Assembly (NCBI GenBank): GCA_014695175.1
Contig: JACJNV010000305.1
Coordinates: 1 to 37,720, forward strand
Direction of reading: 5' to 3'
Length of the DNA stretch: 37,720 bases
DNA from: Microcoleus sp. FACHB-DQ6
Lineage (GTDB): Bacteria; Cyanobacteriota; Cyanobacteriia; Cyanobacteriales; Microcoleaceae
How positions within the stretch are numbered: position 1 is the first letter of the stretch; every line of letters starts with the position of its first letter. Positions 16,804-24,100 of this stretch are shown here, in pieces. The notes under the pieces are model-generated. The model was not told the DNA's origin. It did no database searches and worked only from the letters and a program-made list of their open reading frames with translations. A program made the position numbers and the translations under genes.

Positions 16804-19800
16804 TTAACGTTGTGGTAATTGCGGAGATTGGGTAGGTTGAAATTGTGACCGCATATCTGTTCTTACCCAAGAACCAAAACGATCGGGACGAACGCATTCA
16901 GCATTCTCTAATTCGTCTTTGAGTTTATTGGCGAAAGATTCAAACATATCGACTAACGCCTGACGATCTGTTAAGCAACCTTGGAGAGCAATAAGTTGTT
17001 CCAGCGTCCAGTTATACAGTTGAGTGTCCCCTTGTTCAATGCGTAAATAGAACTGATTCTCAAACTGTGCCAGATTAGAGTAGAAGTTCTCAACTTCTGA
17101 CTTGATCAAGTTCATATCTAGGTAGAATTGTTGCTGTTTCAATTCTGCAAAAATCGTATTTTTGATGTTCTGCGTGAAGTTTTGGTTCAGCTCATTTTTG
17201 ACGATCGTAGAGACATCATTACGGAAGTTGAGAATCTTGTTATCCAAGCTAACATTAATGCGATTGTCAAGATCGTTGACAATATTATTAGTCACTAACT
17301 GCACGTTGCTAGTGCTAGATTGATTAACAGCCGTATTGATGCGAGCATCAATGTTAGATTCAATCTGCTGAATGACCAGATTTTTAATGTTTTGGCTTTG
17401 GTCAGCAATTTTGAGATTAACTACCGCATTAATCCGCTGATCCATGTCGTGTTGAATTTGCTGAACAATTTGAGTGTTAATATCTTGAGATAGATTAGAC
17501 ACTTTCAGGTTCACGACATTATCGATGCGTTGATCGATGTAAGTTTGCATCTGCTGAATCACCAGATTCTTCACATTCTGGGTTTGATCTGAAATCTTGA
17601 TGCTCACCACATTCTCAACACGCTGATCAATATTATGTTGGAGTTGCTGAATTACCTGATTAGTGATCTCTTGAGATTGATTGGCGATTTGGACATTAAC
17701 GGAGTTACTAATGCGCTCATCAATATCAGCCGACATTTGATTAATTACCTGGGTATTAATCTCTGTAGACTGATTGGCAACTTTGATGTTAACTACATTC
17801 TCAATCCGTTGCTCAAGTTCAGTTTGCATTTGCTGAACTACGAGGTTCTTAACTTCTTGAGTCTGATTAGCCACTTTGAGATTAACGACGGCCTCAACAC
17901 GCTCATTGAGTTCGGTTTGCATTTGTTGCAGCACTAAGCTTTTAATCTCTTGGGTTTGTTCAGAGATTCTTAAATTCACCTGCTCGCTAACAATGCGGGG
18001 AATTCGGGAAATAAATAAGTCGTTGAGATTTTTGTTGAAGTATCCCGACCAATTGTGGAAATTCTGATTAAAACTAACTTCCATTTGTTGGGTAAGAGTC
18101 TTAAGCATAAACTCCAGCCGTGCTACCTTCATCCCTAAGTCTTTAGCTTGAGTTTGATAGCCTTTAAGCAGCCATTTTTCCAAATTGTCCCAATAAGCTT
18201 CTTTTTTATCGTTCGGGTCACCTGTTACTGTGATGGAACTATTGATTTGGGCTGCCATTTGCTGCCACATTTGTTCCATCTGATCTTGGTCAAAACTGAA
18301 CCCAAATCCACTGCCAATATTGATATTGTCAGGGTCATAAAAATTTGGACCAGTGGGAACTGGTATACCACCAGAGCTAGTTGAACCACCAGAGCTAATT
18401 GTGCCACCAGAGCTAGTTGAACCACCAGAGCTAGTTGAACCACCAGAGCTAGTTGAACCACCAGAGCTAGTTGAACCACCACCCAGTACACTAACACTGC
18501 TTTCGCTGCTGCCCGTACCAGGTTTTTGTTTTGCCTTTTCTTGGTCTACTTCTACATCACTGATGTTGTTGATTTCTAAAACAACTTGCCCTTCGTTATC
18601 TTCTATGTATGTATCAAAAAAGAAGCCGGAGATGGTTGTTTTTTGTTTGACTTCAAAAATAACTTCATCTTTGAAGCCATTTAAGGAACACCAACTTTCG
18701 CTAACTTCATTTCCTGTCAACTTGGAGATAAATTTTCCCCCTTGAATCAACAGTAACGCCCAAGGTTCTAATTGGAAATTTTTTGCTTCAGCTCCATAAG
18801 TGGCATTGCTTTCCCGAATCTTGACGCGATAGTTACCTGGGGCTAACTCCATAGAATTAGCATTGGCTTTTTTAAGAGTTGAGAGATAATTGCCATCAAG
18901 CGAATAGCAGTTTTTCTTGCTATCAACGGTTAAAGTTTGGGGATTAGACTGTTGATTGCCCGTGATTGAAACAGTTACTTGTCCTTCATTATCAGCACTA
19001 TAGACATCAAAGAATAAAGCACAGACTACAGCTTTTTCTTTGATATCTAACTGCAATTTGTCGTTATAGCCGTTTAAAGTTGCCCAAGTTCCACCTGTCT
19101 CAACACCTGTCTTTGTGTTGATAAAGGTACTGCCATCAAGTCCATAAATCCAGAGAAAAACAAAAGGCTCACCGACGGTATTGTCGGCACTATAGCTGTA
19201 GCTACCACTGGTAATTTGGATGTCAAAAGTTCCTTTGTCTAATGTCAGAGACTTAGCAACATTTTGTTGCAAGCTATTCATCTGAGCGGTATTGATAACG
19301 TAACAGTTTTCTTTTGTATCAATCGTTAACAGTTTCATAGTTTCGTCACCCGTTGTAGTAGTTGTTTGTGGAGCTTGTGTAGTTTCAGGGTTAACTTGTG
19401 AAGTGATGGTTGCGATCGCTTCTGCTGCTGGTTGATAAACCGCAATTCCTGCCCAACGACCGCTAGGCTTGGTTTGAGCCACTAATGTGCCTTTACCTGT
19501 CTTGGTATTAATGCGGATTAATTGACCGTCTTTTCCCAAGTTAAAAAATCTGCCGGTAACGCCATAAAGGACATTGCCAACAAATTCCATACTGCCAATA
19601 CCAGGAAATCCGGTATCACCAATAGTTTTAACTTCGCTAGTATCGAGATTGCATCTAGCAAGTAATTTCTTCTTTTCGTAGCCAATTAATGTGATATATG
19701 CTATGCCATTGCTATCAAAGGCAACTTCACCACAGTTGTAGTCTTTATTAGCTACGGTAGCTACTGGTGTACCTTTTCCTGTTTTGATATCAAGGGCAAT

Positions 19801-20145
19801 CAGTTGTTTAGCTGTGGTGGCATAAAGGGTTTGACGTTGGGCATTATAAGCCAAGCCGGCTGTAGCAAAGCCCGTATCCCCAATGACAGTCGTATCGCCC
19901 GTTTTGATGTCAATTTTAACGAGCTGGGTTGTGTCGCCTTCTCGATCAATGCCATAGAGTTGTGAATCAACAAAGGCAATATCATACACTTCTGTAATGA
20001 TCTCACCGATGAATGTTGCTTTACCTGTGGCTAAATCAAGAGTATACAGTTTACTTAACTGATTTGAGACACAATCCTGGATATAAACTGTGCCTGGAAC
20101 CATAGCTAAATCCACAGAAGGTATATTGCTTGCCTGATTACTCAT
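16804..20145 (-). CDS. Large modular repeat protein: propeller-like head, two beta modules, Ser/Gly linker, 31-residue coiled-coil repeats
   Basis: I do not recognise this 1113-residue protein. Residues 17-238 look like beta-propeller blades (LYTLDLATGKATFIGEI, LVKIDIKTGDTTVIGDTG, LIALDIKTGKGTPVA, LIRINTKTGKGTLVA). Residues 271-397 and 404-527 are two related modules, each starting Leu-x-(Ile/Val)-Asp-(Thr/Ser)-Lys and ending DNEGQV. A GGSTSS hexapeptide linker fills 555-593. From 723 to 939 there are seven consecutive repeats of exactly 31 residues (VNLKVANQTQEVKNLVVQQM...), then a degenerate eighth and further coiled coil. No signal peptide or membrane segment is seen, so a cytoplasmic or leaderless-secreted fibre-like protein is possible. 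Its start overlaps the end of a duplicated M48 protease fragment. A partial copy of its 5' end lies at 20833-21036. Confidence 0.85.
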   Translation of the reverse strand: MSNQASNIPSVDLAMVPGTVYIQDCVSNQLSKLYTLDLATGKATFIGEIITEVYDIAFVDSQLYGIDREGDTTQLVKIDIKTGDTTVIGDTGFATAGLAYNAQRQTLYATTAKQLIALDIKTGKGTPVATVANKDYNCGEVAFDSNGIAYITLIGYEKKKLLARCNLDTSEVKTIGDTGFPGIGSMEFVGNVLYGVTGRFFNLGKDGQLIRINTKTGKGTLVAQTKPSGRWAGIAVYQPAAEAIATITSQVNPETTQAPQTTTTTGDETMKLLTIDTKENCYVINTAQMNSLQQNVAKSLTLDKGTFDIQITSGSYSYSADNTVGEPFVFLWIYGLDGSTFINTKTGVETGGTWATLNGYNDKLQLDIKEKAVVCALFFDVYSADNEGQVTVSITGNQQSNPQTLTVDSKKNCYSLDGNYLSTLKKANANSMELAPGNYRVKIRESNATYGAEAKNFQLEPWALLLIQGGKFISKLTGNEVSESWCSLNGFKDEVIFEVKQKTTISGFFFDTYIEDNEGQVVLEINNISDVEVDQEKAKQKPGTGSSESSVSVLGGGSTSSGGSTSSGGSTSSGGSTSSGGTISSGGSTSSGGIPVPTGPNFYDPDNINIGSGFGFSFDQDQMEQMWQQMAAQINSSITVTGDPNDKKEAYWDNLEKWLLKGYQTQAKDLGMKVARLEFMLKTLTQQMEVSFNQNFHNWSGYFNKNLNDLFISRIPRIVSEQVNLRISEQTQEIKSLVLQQMQTELNERVEAVVNLKVANQTQEVKNLVVQQMQTELEQRIENVVNIKVANQSTEINTQVINQMSADIDERISNSVNVQIANQSQEITNQVIQQLQHNIDQRVENVVSIKISDQTQNVKNLVIQQMQTYIDQRIDNVVNLKVSNLSQDINTQIVQQIQHDMDQRINAVVNLKIADQSQNIKNLVIQQIESNIDARINTAVNQSSTSNVQLVTNNIVNDLDNRINVSLDNKILNFRNDVSTIVKNELNQNFTQNIKNTIFAELKQQQFYLDMNLIKSEVENFYSNLAQFENQFYLRIEQGDTQLYNWTLEQLIALQGCLTDRQALVDMFESFANKLKDELENAECVRPDRFGSWVRTDMRSQFQPTQSPQLPQR
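17329..17979 (-). repeat. Seven tandem 93-bp units encoding 31-residue repeats
   Basis: Residues 723-939 of the large protein divide without gaps into seven 31-residue units, each following the pattern VN(L/I/V)K(V/I)-x-(N/D/E)Q-(S/T)-Q. The units are diverged at DNA level, so they are old, but the length is strictly kept. 31 is not a multiple of seven, which implies a regular stutter in the heptad pattern. Confidence 0.85.
18367..18483 (-). repeat. 18-bp tandem repeat coding the GGSTSS linker
   Basis: About six copies of an 18-bp unit (plus strand GAGCTAGTTGAACCACCA) encode repeated GGSTSS. Several copies are identical, with one variant giving GGTISS, so this is young and likely variable in copy number between strains. 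Confidence 0.85.
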
Positions 20146-20147
20146 CT

Positions 20148-20310
20148 TTATCTTTTGAACTTGCCCAGCGATCGCTCTCTCTGGCCAGCAATACTGGTAC
20201 AGGATGGGACAACTGAGCCGTCTGAGCTTGTTTGAGCATTTCTCCCAGTTGAGTGGTGCTGAGCTCGTCGTAGGCTCGCACCTGCGCCAAAAACTCGTCT
20301 ACATTCAGTT
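20148..20310 (-). pseudogene. Duplicated C-terminal fragment of the M48 peptidase gene
   Basis: On the minus strand this translates NVDEFLAQVRAYDELSTTQ... to DRWASSKD, matching residues 213-264 of the intact protease at 21311-22180 in 45 of 52 positions. It then diverges to KDE and a stop at 20138 that overlaps the start of the 1113-residue gene (in GATGAGTAA). No catalytic motif is included, so it is a relic. Confidence 0.8.
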
Positions 20311-20528
20311 TTTGGTAATCACTTAATGTGATATCTGCTATTAGACTTGTTTTGCCAAACAGTTAAGAAATCATAATCGAGGTTGCTGATGACGGTATTT
20401 CCCTTAGTGCTGATCAACTCAGCATCTGCTAGAATTGGTCGCAAGTTTGACCGCTCCGGGGATGACTATTAGTCTATCTAGAAGGGTAGATAATTTTTTT
20501 TTTAGTAATAAAGCGTAACATCTTTGTT
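20311..20528. other. Gap with a possible gene remnant, no clear gene
   Basis: A minus-strand frame open from 20465 to a TGA at 20319-20321 reads SSPERSNLRPILADAELIST... through NLDYDFLTVWQN, about 48 codons without an ATG. It looks like the 3' end of a coding region that I cannot identify. The rest (to 20528) has an AT run and no other signal. Confidence 0.35.
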
Positions 20529-20770
20529 TATCCGCTCAATAATCCGGGGTAATATCAAATCCGTTAGCATCGCAATAGTAAATTCGAGTTCACTGTTGAC
20601 GGTTGACTGTTCACTGTCCACAGTCAACAGTCAACCGTCAACAGTCAACCGTCAACAGTCAACATCATAAGGAGTGTAACCGGAAATGATATAAATCGCT
20701 CAACGATGCACCTCAAATGACGCAAAATCGTTCCTGAGTGGGTAGTCCGCCCCGAATTATTGAGCGGATA
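20529..20770. mobile_element. Candidate 242-bp non-autonomous element with 21-bp terminal inverted repeats
   Basis: TATCCGCTCAATAATCCGGGG (20529-20549) is matched by the reverse complement of 20750-20770 in 20 of 21 positions. CATCTTT occurs beside both ends (20522-ish and 20771-20777), although three bases lie between it and the left end. There is no transposase. The interior carries TGTTGAC-type heptamers in both orientations (20593-20663). Confidence 0.5.
20593..20663. repeat. Heptamer array in opposing orientations
   Basis: Units of TGTTGAC/GGTTGAC run forward, then reverse-complement units (GTCAACA, GTCAACC) follow, so the array can fold back on itself. Same family as 11433-11460 and 16529-16563. 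Confidence 0.75.
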
Positions 20771-20817
20771 CATCTTTCTCATCTTTCAGTGGTGCGAAGT
20801 CAGCCGCAACGAGCATT

Positions 20818-21036
20818 TTATCGAGCTCGTACTCGATCGATGCCATAGAGTTGTGAATCACCAAAGGCAATATCATAGACTTCTGTAATGATCTCACCGA
20901 TGAATCTTGCTTTACCTGTGGCTAAATCAAGAGTATACAGTTTACTTAACTGATTCCAGACACAATCTTGGAGATAAACTGTGCCTGGAACGATAGCTAA
21001 ATCCAAAGAAGGTATATTGCTTGCCTCCTTACTCAT
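20818..21036 (-). pseudogene. Truncated duplicate of the 5' end of the 1113-residue protein gene
   Basis: Encodes MSKEASNIPSLDLAIVPGTV... through QLYGIDR, matching the first 68 residues of the large protein in 60 of 68 positions, then runs into unrelated codons and stops after 72. The match begins at the start codon. The sequences upstream of the two starts differ, apart from a short AAAG just before the ATG. Confidence 0.85.
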
Positions 21037-21250
21037 CTTTTTCTGTTTTTATTACATAAAAAAGCAGACGATAGTGCGGTTGGTCATGAGTTATTTCAAC
21101 TGAAGTTCGGAAAATAGTCGGCTACCAACCACAGCCACCAGCAAGGGCGAGATCAAGTGATGATATCTGCACTTGGAGCTACTGGGCTACCTAGCACACA
21201 GTTCTCTAGCACACAGTTCTTTATTAATACATCACTAGCTTTTCTAGTAG

Positions 21251-21332
21251 TGGGCGGGGAGAGAATCGAACTCTCATACCTTTCGGTGTCAGATTTTGAG
21301 TCTGATGCGTCTACCAATTTCGCCACCCGCCC
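21251..21332 (-). tRNA. trnL-CAA: tRNA-Leu (anticodon CAA)
   Basis: On the minus strand the acceptor arm GGGCGGG pairs with CCCGCCC plus discriminator A. The D-arm region is TGGCGAAATTGGTAGACGC, the anticodon arm CAGA-CTCAAAA-TCTG gives CAA, a class II variable arm follows, and the T-arm is GAGAGTTCGATTCTCTC. CCA is not encoded. The 5' end overlaps the last 22 bases of the M48 protease gene on the same strand. Confidence 0.95.
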
Positions 21333-22180
21333 TTTTGGGTTTCACCATCATAACACACCGATCGATTTCTTGCAAGCAAAGATTCATAATCTTTTGAACT
21401 TGCCCAGCGATCGATCTCTCTGGCGCGCAATACTGGTACAGGATGGGACAACTGAGCCGTTTGAGCTTGTTTGAGCATATCTCCCAGTTGAGTGCTGCTG
21501 AGGTCGTCGTAGGCTCGCGCCTGCGCCAAAAACGCATCTACATTCAGTTTGGGAGCTAAAGTCGGCGAACCTCCGGCCAGCTTCATCAGCACCGATGCTA
21601 CCACTCTTGGGTCTTGGGTGGCGAGCAAGGCGGCGCGATCGCACGTAAATTCCGCACACCGCAACCATTCCAACATTTGCGCCTGCAAACCCTGCGCGAG
21701 CACGGTTCCCACAGGCGAAATTTGACCGGCGGCCAACACAATTAAATTAGCCAGAGTCAGGTAAACTCCGTGGTCGCACTTCAAATGCCCCAACTCGTGA
21801 GCAATTACTGCCTTAACTTCCTCGTCTGTGAGCAAATCAATCAGAGAAGTGTGCATCACCACAAAAGGCTGTTTTCCCCGCATCGCAAAGGTGTAAGCAT
21901 TCGGCATCGGATGCTGGCGGACATAAAGCTGCGGCGCTTCCAAATCCAGAGTTTTGCAGGCATCCAACAGTAATTGATGCAGGTGGGGCAATTGATTTTC
22001 GCCGACTTGGACGCTGGAAGCCAGATTTTCCAGCATGAAAAACTGTTCTCCAAGTTGTCCCAGCAACTGCCGCACCATCAAATCCAGGCCGGGCAGTTGT
22101 TTGAGAGTGCTGGTGGCTTCCAAGTCTAGCGGGTGGCGAAACTGGTCTGCTTTTAAACCGATGAGCGGTATGTTCGACAT
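21311..22180 (-). CDS. M48-family zinc metalloprotease
   Basis: A 289-residue HtpX/M48-like peptidase. HELGH at residues 128-132 supplies the catalytic Glu and two zinc His residues, and Glu177 in AEFTCDRAALL is the third ligand, the usual M48 arrangement. A hydrophobic stretch (LTLANLIVLAAGQISPVGTV) follows the active site, suggesting membrane association and a role in envelope protein quality control (family knowledge, not shown here). The frame is open 22 codons upstream, but that only translates GGGAATTGGG-type repeats, so I start at MSNIPLIG (22180). At the 3' end the frame runs past SKDYESLLAR into tRNA-Leu and stops inside the tRNA D-arm. A copy of its C-terminal part lies at 20148-20310. 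Confidence 0.88.
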   Translation of the reverse strand: MSNIPLIGLKADQFRHPLDLEATSTLKQLPGLDLMVRQLLGQLGEQFFMLENLASSVQVGENQLPHLHQLLLDACKTLDLEAPQLYVRQHPMPNAYTFAMRGKQPFVVMHTSLIDLLTDEEVKAVIAHELGHLKCDHGVYLTLANLIVLAAGQISPVGTVLAQGLQAQMLEWLRCAEFTCDRAALLATQDPRVVASVLMKLAGGSPTLAPKLNVDAFLAQARAYDDLSSTQLGDMLKQAQTAQLSHPVPVLRAREIDRWASSKDYESLLARNRSVCYDGETQKGGWRNW

Positions 22181-22195
22181 TTTAGTCAGTTGGGA

Positions 22196-22316
22196 ATGGG
22201 GAATTAGGAATTGGGAATTGGGCATGGGGCATGGGGAATTGGGCATGGGGAATTCTTTTGCTTCTTCCTTTTTTCCTCTTCCTTCTTCCTTCTTCCTTCT
22301 TCCTTCTTCCTTCTGA
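22196..22316. repeat. GGGAATTGGG/GGCATGGGG repeats and CTTCCTT array
   Basis: Alternating GGGAATTGGG and GGCATGGGG units (about 22196-22252) are followed by a CTTCCTT heptamer array (about 22261-22314) just before the murA stop codon. No gene is present. Confidence 0.8.
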
Positions 22317-23735
22317 CTACTTTAAACCCGATCGCACGGGATTGACAGGAGCCTCAGCAGTCGCCGGGTCTGTACCCTCTTTGACGCGCCGCAACTTAGC
22401 TCCCAATTTTTGCAGTTTCACTTCTAACTGCTCGTAGCCGCGGTCTAAATGCTGCAAGCTGCTGATGGTGGTGACACCATCGGCTGCAAGTCCCGCTAAC
22501 ACTAACGCCGCCGAAGCCCGCAAATCGGTTGCCACTACTGGCGCGCCCGACAGCCGCGACACTCCCCGCACAATCGCTACATTGCCTTTAAGGCGAATGT
22601 CGGCGCCCATGCGGTTGAGCTCTGCTACGTGGCGCAAGCGATTCTCAAACACAGTTTCTTTGATCAAGCTGTCTCCTTCGCTCAGCGTCAGCAAAGCCAT
22701 AAACTGAGCTTGCATATCTGTGGGGAAACCGGGGTAAGGCAGAGTTTCGATGTCTGTCGCCGAGTGAGTTTTGCCCGGAACTATCCGCAAAATGTCGGGG
22801 GATTCTGCAATAATTTTTGCCCCAATTGTCTTCAATTTGGCAATGACTGCGGTCAGGTGGTCGGGAATTACTGGCGACAAACTGATTTCCGAGTGAGTGA
22901 TGGCTCCTGCTACTAAAAATGTTCCGGCTTCAATGCGATCGGGAATAATTGAATAGTCTACTGCGTGCAGCTTGGGAACTCCCGAAATGACGATCGTATT
23001 AGTGCCGGCGCCTTGAATTTTTGCTCCCATGGCGCGGCAGAAATTCGCCAAATCTGCGACTTCCGGCTCTTGAGCCGCATTTTCAATCACGGTTTCTCCT
23101 TCAGCCAGAGTCGCCGCCATCATCAAAGTTTCAGTTGCGCCGACGCTGGGGTAGTCCAAATAAATTTTGGCTCCTTTCAGGCGGCGGTTCGGCCCTTTGA
23201 CGTAAGCGTGAACCGTGCCGTGGTCGATGTGAACTTCGGCGCCGAGGGCTTGCAGACCGCGAACGTGGAGTTCAACGGGTCGGGCACCGATGGCACACCC
23301 ACCGGGCAAGGGCACTTTGGCAAATCCCAAACGCGCTAGGAGGGGCCCGATGATGAAGAAGCTCGCCCGCAGTTGGCTGACTAATTCGTAGGGGGCTTGA
23401 GCGTCTATGAGGTTGCTGGCGTTGATGTCTAAAACGTCCCCGTTCTGCTGTAAGTTGACTCCTACAGCCGAGAGAATTTGCCCCATGCGGGCGACATCGA
23501 CTAGACCGGGAACGTTGCGGAGACGGCAATCCTCTGGGCATAACAGGGCTCCTGCCATGACGACTAAAGCCGAATTTTTGGCGCCGCTGATTTTGACGTG
23601 TCCTTTAAGGGGCTGGCGACCCCAAATTTGTAATACTTGTTGTTCGTCGCTTTCAGGTGAAGCTGGCAGGTTAGATGAGTTCTGAGCTGGTGTAATGGGT
23701 TTGCCCTCCATAATTCGCTTCGTTACTTTATACAT
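22317..23735 (-). CDS. murA: UDP-N-acetylglucosamine 1-carboxyvinyltransferase
   Basis: Transfers enolpyruvate from PEP to UDP-GlcNAc, the first committed step of peptidoglycan synthesis. The 472-residue protein has [10 protein letters not shown] with Lys53 (substrate lysine), [14 protein letters not shown] with catalytic Cys147 (Cys115 in E. coli, the fosfomycin target), and the late [12 protein letters not shown]...VFENR motifs. The N-terminal 35 residues are longer than in E. coli; an alternative ATG at 23711 removes eight residues. About 365 bases separate it from the divergent smc gene. Confidence 0.95.
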   Translation of the reverse strand: MYKVTKRIMEGKPITPAQNSSNLPASPESDEQQVLQIWGRQPLKGHVKISGAKNSALVVMAGALLCPEDCRLRNVPGLVDVARMGQILSAVGVNLQQNGDVLDINASNLIDAQAPYELVSQLRASFFIIGPLLARLGFAKVPLPGGCAIGARPVELHVRGLQALGAEVHIDHGTVHAYVKGPNRRLKGAKIYLDYPSVGATETLMMAATLAEGETVIENAAQEPEVADLANFCRAMGAKIQGAGTNTIVISGVPKLHAVDYSIIPDRIEAGTFLVAGAITHSEISLSPVIPDHLTAVIAKLKTIGAKIIAESPDILRIVPGKTHSATDIETLPYPGFPTDMQAQFMALLTLSEGDSLIKETVFENRLRHVAELNRMGADIRLKGNVAIVRGVSRLSGAPVVATDLRASAALVLAGLAADGVTTISSLQHLDRGYEQLEVKLQKLGAKLRRVKEGTDPATAEAPVNPVRSGLK

Positions 23736-24100
23736 TATTAATTTTGGTTCGATTTTACCGGAAAGTTTTTATATGTCTAGGGGTAACATGAGAAATTTCC
23801 GTAATTATATTTGCTGGAATCCACTAGGGACAAGGTTTTCAGGTTTAATCACAGAAATAATGTCGATCGAGTCTTATGAAGTTATCTGTATCAAAATTTA
23901 CGTTTATTTGTAGCGGTCGCTCGGAGCGCAGATGTTATAGCTTTGTCAACGATCTTTTGAAGTAAAAGCGGACTCGGTTGTTGACAAAGGTGTAATATAT
24001 CTGTTCGATCGACAATGCCAGAAAGTTAACACATTGTCGATCGCCCCATTGCCTGTGCTACCCTGTGACAACAACCTAGAGCCAAAGCTACTCCTAGCAT
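23736..24100. promoter_or_regulatory. Divergent murA/smc intergenic region with two inverted repeats
   Basis: No gene is seen. CTTTGTCAAC (23941-23950) is matched by GTTGACAAAG (23980-23989). CGATCGACAATG (24006-24017) is matched perfectly by CATTGTCGATCG (24032-24043), ending 57 bases before the smc ATG. Both could be operators or 5'-leader hairpins of smc; promoter boxes are not clear. Confidence 0.5.

Noticed and set aside
18225..18745. Open frames in other phases of the GGSTSS linker
   Set aside because: The 18-bp repeat keeps all frames open (LVVQLA, PPELVE repeats); the surrounding 1113-residue frame is clearly the coding one.
22181..22246. N-terminal extension of the M48 protease
   Set aside because: It only translates GGGAATTGGG/GGCATGGGG repeats; the family-like sequence begins MSNIPLIGLK.
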